Part shown: positions 62,601-64,000 of the stretch, piece by piece
Numbering within the stretch: the stretch's first letter is position 1
Layout of the letters: each line of letters opens with the position of its first letter
Source of the DNA: Tiliqua scincoides
Lineage: Eukaryota > Chordata > Lepidosauria > Squamata > Scincidae
Length of the DNA: 64,000 nucleotides
Reading direction: 5' to 3'
NCBI RefSeq assembly: GCF_035046505.1
Contig: NC_089822.1
Span: 108,269,307-108,333,306 of the forward strand
The notes under the pieces: generated by a model
Database searches by the model: none
The model's input: the letters and a program-made list of their open reading frames with translations, nothing else
What the model was told of the DNA's origin: nothing
Made by a program: the position numbers and the translations under genes

Positions 62601-63606
62601 TGTTTTAATGCCTGTGAAGTGATTTAGTAAAAATATTAATTTTATTTTGACCCTAGCACGGGGCCCCCTTAGACATGGGGCCCTGTTGGGTCCAATTGAT
62701 TTAAAGCTGACCCTTTTAGGGTCTTGCCCCTAGGAACAAATATTGTGGGTTTGCAACTGCAAAAACAGCACTAAACTGAGTAATGTATGGAACACCCATT
62801 CCTTCCTTCCTTCCTTCCTTCCTTCCCACCCATGTGTAGAAAAGCAATAAAAGAAAAGCAAATGCCATAGCAACATTACAGAATTTTAACTGGAACCAGC
62901 CAGGATGTTATGAAGGGCTGAGGCAGGAAGTGAGGAAGAGAAATTGCTAAGGTGGTAAAGTGGCAGAAGGGCTGAAGAGATTCCCAAGCAGAGCTTGGCT
63001 GGTCGTGATGAATGGGAAGAGGGCAGGAGTTGAATGAAGGGAAGCAATCATCCACCAGGCAAGAACAAATATTAAGTAAAATACTGTCTGCAATAAATAG
63101 TGTAGGAAATGGTTCTAGCTAAGAAGAATGGGCTCACTCACTTTCTCTGGTGTCAGTGTTTTATCCTCCTTCAGAAGAACACTTTTGTCCACAGCCTGGA
63201 GAGAGCACAGTGCACCAGGGGCAGCTTCTACTTGCAGGTTGACTTTTGATCCTGGAAGTTCCTCCTTCTCTGAGAAATCCACCACCACCTGTGATCAGAG
63301 ACACATGAGATGGGGGGTGCTAAAAAATGAGAAATTGTGGCAATAATCGCTGTTGGTCAATACCAGATTTACAGAGCATGTGTATCATGGGAGGCTGATA
63401 GAGAAAGGAAGACAACAGCAGAAAGTGGGTATAAATGGTGAAAAGGACCCAAATTCCTGCTCTGCCCCACTTGTCGACTCGGGGATCATACACCAACCTT
63501 ATGTTTGAAGCACTTGTCTATTTTGAACTCCTCCACATCCGCTGCCACTTCCCCATCAGCAAACACAGCAAAAAGCAGGAGCCTGGCTGTCGGTGCAATT
63601 TCAAAG
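32655..63606 (-). CDS. A2ML1: Alpha-2-macroglobulin-like protease inhibitor, A2ML1/ovostatin type (join of 22 exons, 5' part outside)
   Basis: Twenty-two minus-strand exons join in phase without a stop to about 917 residues, the length of the matching part of human A2ML1. Order: middle macroglobulin domains, bait region, MG7, CUB, thioester domain with [11 protein letters not shown] remainder and receptor-binding domain ending YNAPC. Family members are secreted. A protease cuts the bait region, the Cys-Gln thioester reacts, and the protease is trapped and cleared. A2ML1 rather than A2M is favoured by [31 protein letters not shown] and KKVEF. In egg-laying sauropsids this branch includes egg-white ovostatin, so that role is also possible. 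Signal peptide, promoter and first domains lie beyond position 64000. The gene is convergent with the APOBEC1-like gene. Confidence 0.95.
33401..33503 (-). CDS. A2ML1: A2ML1-like exon, receptor-binding domain
   Basis: [18 protein letters not shown] then [16 protein letters not shown]. It matches human A2ML1 VTNLKPATIKVYDYYLP. Acceptor tctctctag, donor gtaagc. Confidence 0.95.
33691..33759 (-). CDS. A2ML1: A2ML1-like exon, receptor-binding domain
   Basis: [20 protein letters not shown] then LDW. It matches human A2ML1 VKKVEFGTDTLNIYLD. 69 bp, both borders in phase 0. Confidence 0.95.
34798..34888 (-). CDS. A2ML1: A2ML1-like exon with the KxxxK pair
   Basis: [20 protein letters not shown] then [14 protein letters not shown] and LSGF are family landmarks. 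The KTSVK pair sits where A2M has KPTVK, the two lysines needed for LRP1 binding. Human A2ML1 lacks them. Confidence 0.95.
35250..35377 (-). CDS. A2ML1: A2ML1-like exon, start of receptor-binding domain
   Basis: [20 protein letters not shown] then [15 protein letters not shown]. It matches VLRYNILP in A2M/A2ML1 and includes an N-glycosylation site, NQT. Donor gtacgg is slightly unusual. Confidence 0.93.
35703..36310. mobile_element. hAT-type MITE, 608 bp, in an A2ML1 intron
   Basis: Ends are cagggatgctcaaac and gtttgagcagccctg. A perfect 8-bp target duplication, ctctagtg, lies at 35695-35702 and 36311-36318. The ends and 8-bp duplication identify hAT. There is no transposase. Confidence 0.92.
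36701..36916 (-). CDS. A2ML1: A2ML1-like exon, end of thioester domain and CUB
   Basis: [20 protein letters not shown], then [20 protein letters not shown] and TGNGCMYVQ. It matches human A2ML1 [17 protein letters not shown]. 216 bp, phase 0 on both sides. Confidence 0.96.
37545..37632 (+). repeat. Sauria-SINE 3' fragment
   Basis: cctcttcctcacaggacaaa and gctccttggaagaacggtgg match the 3' halves of the SINEs at 24826 and 30728. Confidence 0.65.
38234..38394 (-). CDS. A2ML1: A2ML1-like exon, thioester domain
   Basis: [20 protein letters not shown], then [20 protein letters not shown]. It matches TAYALLAQL and NAYGGFSSTQ of human A2ML1. The alpha-helical toroid repeats continue here. Confidence 0.96.
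39055..39217 (-). CDS. A2ML1: A2ML1-like exon, thioester domain
   Basis: [20 protein letters not shown], then [20 protein letters not shown]. It matches YTQALLAYIFSLAGEMDIR. The acceptor, tgcattcaag, has a poor pyrimidine tract, but phase and homology fix the border. Confidence 0.93.
41049..41284 (-). repeat. Dispersed repeat, copy 2 of a near-identical pair
   Basis: Nearly identical to 14477-14716 over its length, including tcccaaaagggctcacaatc. The high similarity implies recent spread. Confidence 0.7.
41884..41958 (-). CDS. A2ML1: A2ML1-like exon, thioester domain (75 bp)
   Basis: [20 protein letters not shown] then QQEKN. It matches GGVDDEVSLTAYVTAALLEM. Phase 0 on both sides. Confidence 0.95.
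43838..43999. mobile_element. Harbinger-like MITE, right-end fragment
   Basis: gcaagtccaaggagacccgt through gataggattgtgcccctag matches the right part of the element at 23804-24400. Confidence 0.6.
44287..44520 (-). repeat. Dispersed retroposon, antisense copy
   Basis: tacaggtatttatataccgc, tttggtcatcagatttctcc and ccaaggcggtttacataggc. Same family as 25650 and 62055. Confidence 0.75.
44672..44828 (-). CDS. A2ML1: A2ML1-like exon, thioester domain
   Basis: [20 protein letters not shown], then [20 protein letters not shown] and NNAIM. It matches WLTAFVTKCF and KWMAGNQLPSGCYANVG of human A2ML1. Confidence 0.96.
45320..45378 (+). repeat. Short minisatellite (ccatgcaccc units)
   Basis: Several imperfect copies of a CCATGCACCC-type unit, in an A2ML1 intron. 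Confidence 0.8.
46365..46446 (-). CDS. A2ML1: A2ML1-like exon after the thioester
   Basis: [20 protein letters not shown] then RDAQGNTW. It matches [23 protein letters not shown] is a conserved possible N-glycosylation site. Confidence 0.96.
46528..46645 (+). repeat. Minisatellite (attaagaggcta units)
   Basis: Imperfect units of attaagaggcta and attaaagaggcta repeat about eight times in an A2ML1 intron, 80 bp upstream of an exon in transcript order. Confidence 0.85.
47169..47345 (-). CDS. A2ML1: A2ML1-like thioester exon
   Basis: [20 protein letters not shown], then CGEQN and [26 protein letters not shown]. The Cys and Gln of CGEQN form the internal thioester in this family. GDIMGTAL is as in human A2ML1, against GDILGSAM in A2M. 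Both thioester residues are intact, so covalent protease trapping is expected. Confidence 0.98.
48733..48957 (-). repeat. tRNA-derived SINE (Sauria-SINE type), antisense
   Basis: tttttatactgcccttcctc, ataaccctgtgaggtagg, ggtcacccaggaagcttcat and gattcgaacctggatcttcc, the reverse of the SINE at 30728. Confidence 0.88.
49261..49344 (-). CDS. A2ML1: A2ML1-like exon, CUB segment
   Basis: [20 protein letters not shown] then RATISAI. It matches ASESVSLELPVDIVPDSTKAYVT-type text just before the thioester exon. Confidence 0.93.
49761..50248. mobile_element. hAT-type foldback MITE, 488 bp
   Basis: It begins cagtggttctcaaac and ends with its exact reverse complement. The 8-bp target duplication ctctaagc lies at 49753-49760 and 50249-50256. 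Most of the interior also pairs with itself (for example agggctgcaggag with ctcctgcagccct). It sits between two small A2ML1 exons. Confidence 0.95.
50314..50365 (-). CDS. A2ML1: A2ML1-like microexon (52 bp)
   Basis: [17 protein letters not shown] plus split G. It matches PEGVLVEKTHSSLLCPKG. Too short for frame scans but exact in phase on both sides. Confidence 0.93.
50717..50838 (-). CDS. A2ML1: A2ML1-like exon, MG7/CUB
   Basis: [20 protein letters not shown], then [15 protein letters not shown]. It matches HINFTIS and KGRSDTLIKPVLVK. NVS is a possible N-glycosylation site. Confidence 0.95.
51291..51417 (-). CDS. A2ML1: A2ML1-like exon, MG7
   Basis: [19 protein letters not shown], then [19 protein letters not shown]. 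It matches VQTDLAKS and CLCADDAKTHHWNITAVKL of human A2ML1, including the glycosylation site before TA. Confidence 0.96.
51712..51912. repeat. Degraded hAT-type MITE (27428 family)
   Basis: cagcaatcctcaaacctttt, acaattgacaaagcacacca and caaataaatgatcctcaccc match the element at 27428-27655. No clean target duplication. Confidence 0.65.
52299..52524 (-). CDS. A2ML1: A2ML1-like exon, start of the A2M domain
   Basis: [20 protein letters not shown], then [20 protein letters not shown] and [14 protein letters not shown]. It matches [24 protein letters not shown] and IFNYLKDCI of human A2ML1. Confidence 0.97.
52806..53402 (+). repeat. Cluster of three palindromic ~90-bp MITE copies
   Basis: Copies at about 52806-52895, 53035-53120 and 53320-53402. 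Each has ctgagagtaagcccc- or ggaagtaagtccc-type text, its mirror, and aggattg at the end. More copies at 11505 and 32848. Confidence 0.65.
55168..55700. repeat. Probable MITE, GC-rich
   Basis: From ggcacaatcctatccttggc to about ataggactgggctgtaag, ends similar to the CAGCCCAATCCT family. The interior is C-rich and stop-poor on both strands but shows no protein family. Confidence 0.4.
55764..56297. mobile_element. Harbinger-like MITE with TAA target duplication
   Basis: gagcccaatcccgcatgg ... caggattgggctg is flanked on both sides by TAA. It has the gtgccataaggcacgtttg core also seen in the copies at 6643, 18266 and 23804. Confidence 0.75.
56676..56817 (-). CDS. A2ML1: A2ML1-like exon, second half of bait region
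   Basis: [20 protein letters not shown], then [11 protein letters not shown] and [19 protein letters not shown] is the family landmark that ends the bait region. The preceding 40 residues have no match to human baits, as expected for this fast-evolving target. [10 protein letters not shown] offers several trypsin-like sites. Donor gtaagt. Confidence 0.93.
57175..57274 (-). CDS. A2ML1: A2ML1-like exon, first half of bait region
   Basis: [20 protein letters not shown] then [28 protein letters not shown] matches GLKILSNAKIKKPVDC of human A2ML1, and the bait starts after this cysteine. Confidence 0.95.
57605..57750 (+). mobile_element. CR1 LINE 3' tail
   Basis: gatacaggaagctggacaag, atgggtctgtggcctgaacc and ttcttatgttct. 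Same tail as 9945-10320, in an A2ML1 intron. Confidence 0.85.
58100..59356. mobile_element. hAT-like element, 1257 bp, with nested repeats
   Basis: The ends are cagtggcgtcactaggg and ccctagagacaccactg. The flanks are gctgcagc and gttgcagc (7 of 8). The two end regions share inner text (tggttttttg, cttttgatagaa, attattcct). Between them are a (CA)n run at 58353-58381 and a fragment of an hAT repeat at about 58405 (cagttctcaaacttttagc). Confidence 0.75.
59444..59830 (-). mobile_element. Old LINE reverse-transcriptase fragment
   Basis: On the minus strand [20 protein letters not shown] matches the QGSVLSPxLFNIYM block of L2/CR1-type reverse transcriptases. The catalytic YADD block is not recognisable. 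The fragment lies next to an A2ML1 exon but in an intron. Confidence 0.7.
59976..60152 (-). CDS. A2ML1: A2ML1-like exon upstream of the bait
   Basis: [20 protein letters not shown], then [20 protein letters not shown] and DVYSLFK. The last part matches SEGTDLFSFFR of human A2ML1 and EKDMYSFLE of A2M. 177 bp, phase 0 on both sides. Confidence 0.92.
60673..60856. repeat. Degraded hAT-type MITE (27428 family)
   Basis: ctcatggcacagtgacaagg, caccatgctgctggtagg and ggcacagtggttgaaa match 27428-27655. Confidence 0.7.
60870..62050. other. Intron stretch with no recognised feature
   Basis: AT-rich and mixed DNA within the A2ML1 intron between exons 59976 and 63142. It has G runs at 60964 and 61811. 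I see no exon-like segment with both splice sites. Confidence 0.5.
62055..62270 (-). repeat. Dispersed retroposon, antisense, with (ATA)n tail
   Basis: (ATA)n at 62056-62081, then caggtatttctataccgcct, tcctcagatttctcctt and tcaaggcagtttacatagg. Same family as 25650 and 44287. Confidence 0.75.
62800..62826 (+). repeat. (CCTT)n microsatellite
   Basis: About six CCTT units in an A2ML1 intron. Confidence 0.9.
63142..63288 (-). CDS. A2ML1: A2ML1-like exon, macroglobulin domain
   Basis: [20 protein letters not shown], then [20 protein letters not shown] and TPEK. It matches A2M RVTAAPQSVCALRAVDQSVLL. Phase 0 on both sides, acceptor gatcacag, donor gtgagt. Confidence 0.96.
63498..63606 (-). CDS. 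A2ML1: A2ML1-like exon, most 5' one in the window
   Basis: [20 protein letters not shown] then [10 protein letters not shown]. It matches A2M SDIAPVARLLIYAVLPTGDV and VENCLANK. It enters with one base of a split codon, so a further upstream exon must lie beyond position 64000. Nothing exon-like is seen at 63607-64000. Confidence 0.95.
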
Positions 63607-64000
63607 CTTGTGGACAAGGGGAGAGAGAAGTGGCCTTTCAGTGCTGATCAAGGGAAAGGGAGAGAGAGAGAGAGGGGATTTAAGCCCAAGGCATGAAGAA
63701 CAAACGCTCTATAAATCTCACTTCTGCAAAGAAAGGGAGAATCAAAGACACTCCCTCTTCTCCCCCCTTGCCTGTGGATTTAGTGTTTATGATATTCCCT
63801 GCTAAAGCCAAGCAGATCTGGGTCTGGTCAGTGCCTGAATAGGAGCACCAGGTATCCTACCTTGATTACATCAATGAAGAAAGGTGGAAAAGAAAAAAGT
63901 ATTTCTACCATTGTGGACTGGGGTTAATCACTGATTACTTGTCAAGAATAAGTTCTGTTTTCTTTTACACCAAGTGTTTTAAGATAGAAGTCTAAACCAG

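Noticed and set aside
63607-64000. A further A2ML1 exon at the right edge (gatgtaatcaag before gtagga)
   Set aside because: There is no matching acceptor, and the residues do not fit the family sequence before SDIAP.
1-64000. CRISPR arrays, operons, phage or plasmid modules
   Set aside because: Repeats are microsatellites, minisatellites or dispersed elements. The genes have spliceosomal introns, so the DNA is vertebrate nuclear.

Overview
The window looks like nuclear DNA of a squamate reptile, most likely a lizard. The evidence is vertebrate genes with small exons and long introns, several tRNA-derived SINEs of the Sauria-SINE type, many CR1 LINE pieces, and many hAT-like and PIF/Harbinger-like MITEs. 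There is no bacterial or viral gene layout. Homology calls were made by reading translations against remembered human, opossum and AID sequences; no search was run.

Left edge (about 1-2960): a minus-strand CR1 LINE with a recognisable ORF1 (zinc-knuckle plus esterase), the ORF2 endonuclease and the start of the reverse transcriptase, which runs off the window. It keeps its 5' region, which is unusual for CR1.

Left-centre (about 8.9-20.2 kb, plus strand): an APOBEC1-type cytidine deaminase gene. Exon 3 (12719-13110) carries the zinc site (HAE ... SWSPCGVC). Exon 4 (20025-20154) carries FFYCWRKFVN and an in-frame 24-bp tandem duplication. A 28-bp exon 2 (11052-11079) and a candidate first exon (8902-8914) fit in phase. 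The last exon was not found. Intron 3 holds a perfect 73-bp inverted repeat just after exon 3. A partly very similar direct duplication flanks the gene (about 4985-8190 and 22150-24660).

Middle (20.2-32.4 kb): intergenic DNA packed with SINEs, MITEs and CR1 tails. I see no supportable gene in it.

Right half (32.4-63.6 kb, minus strand): 22 in-phase exons, plus a tentative last one, encode about 917 residues of an alpha-2-macroglobulin-like protease inhibitor. It is closest to A2ML1/ovostatin and runs from the middle macroglobulin domains through bait region, CUB, thioester domain (GCGEQN) and receptor-binding domain. The 5' third lies beyond position 64000.

The two genes are convergent. In human, APOBEC1, AICDA and A2ML1/A2M also share one chromosome arm (12p13), so the pairing looks like an old syntenic block. 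No RNA gene, CRISPR array or operon-like structure was found.
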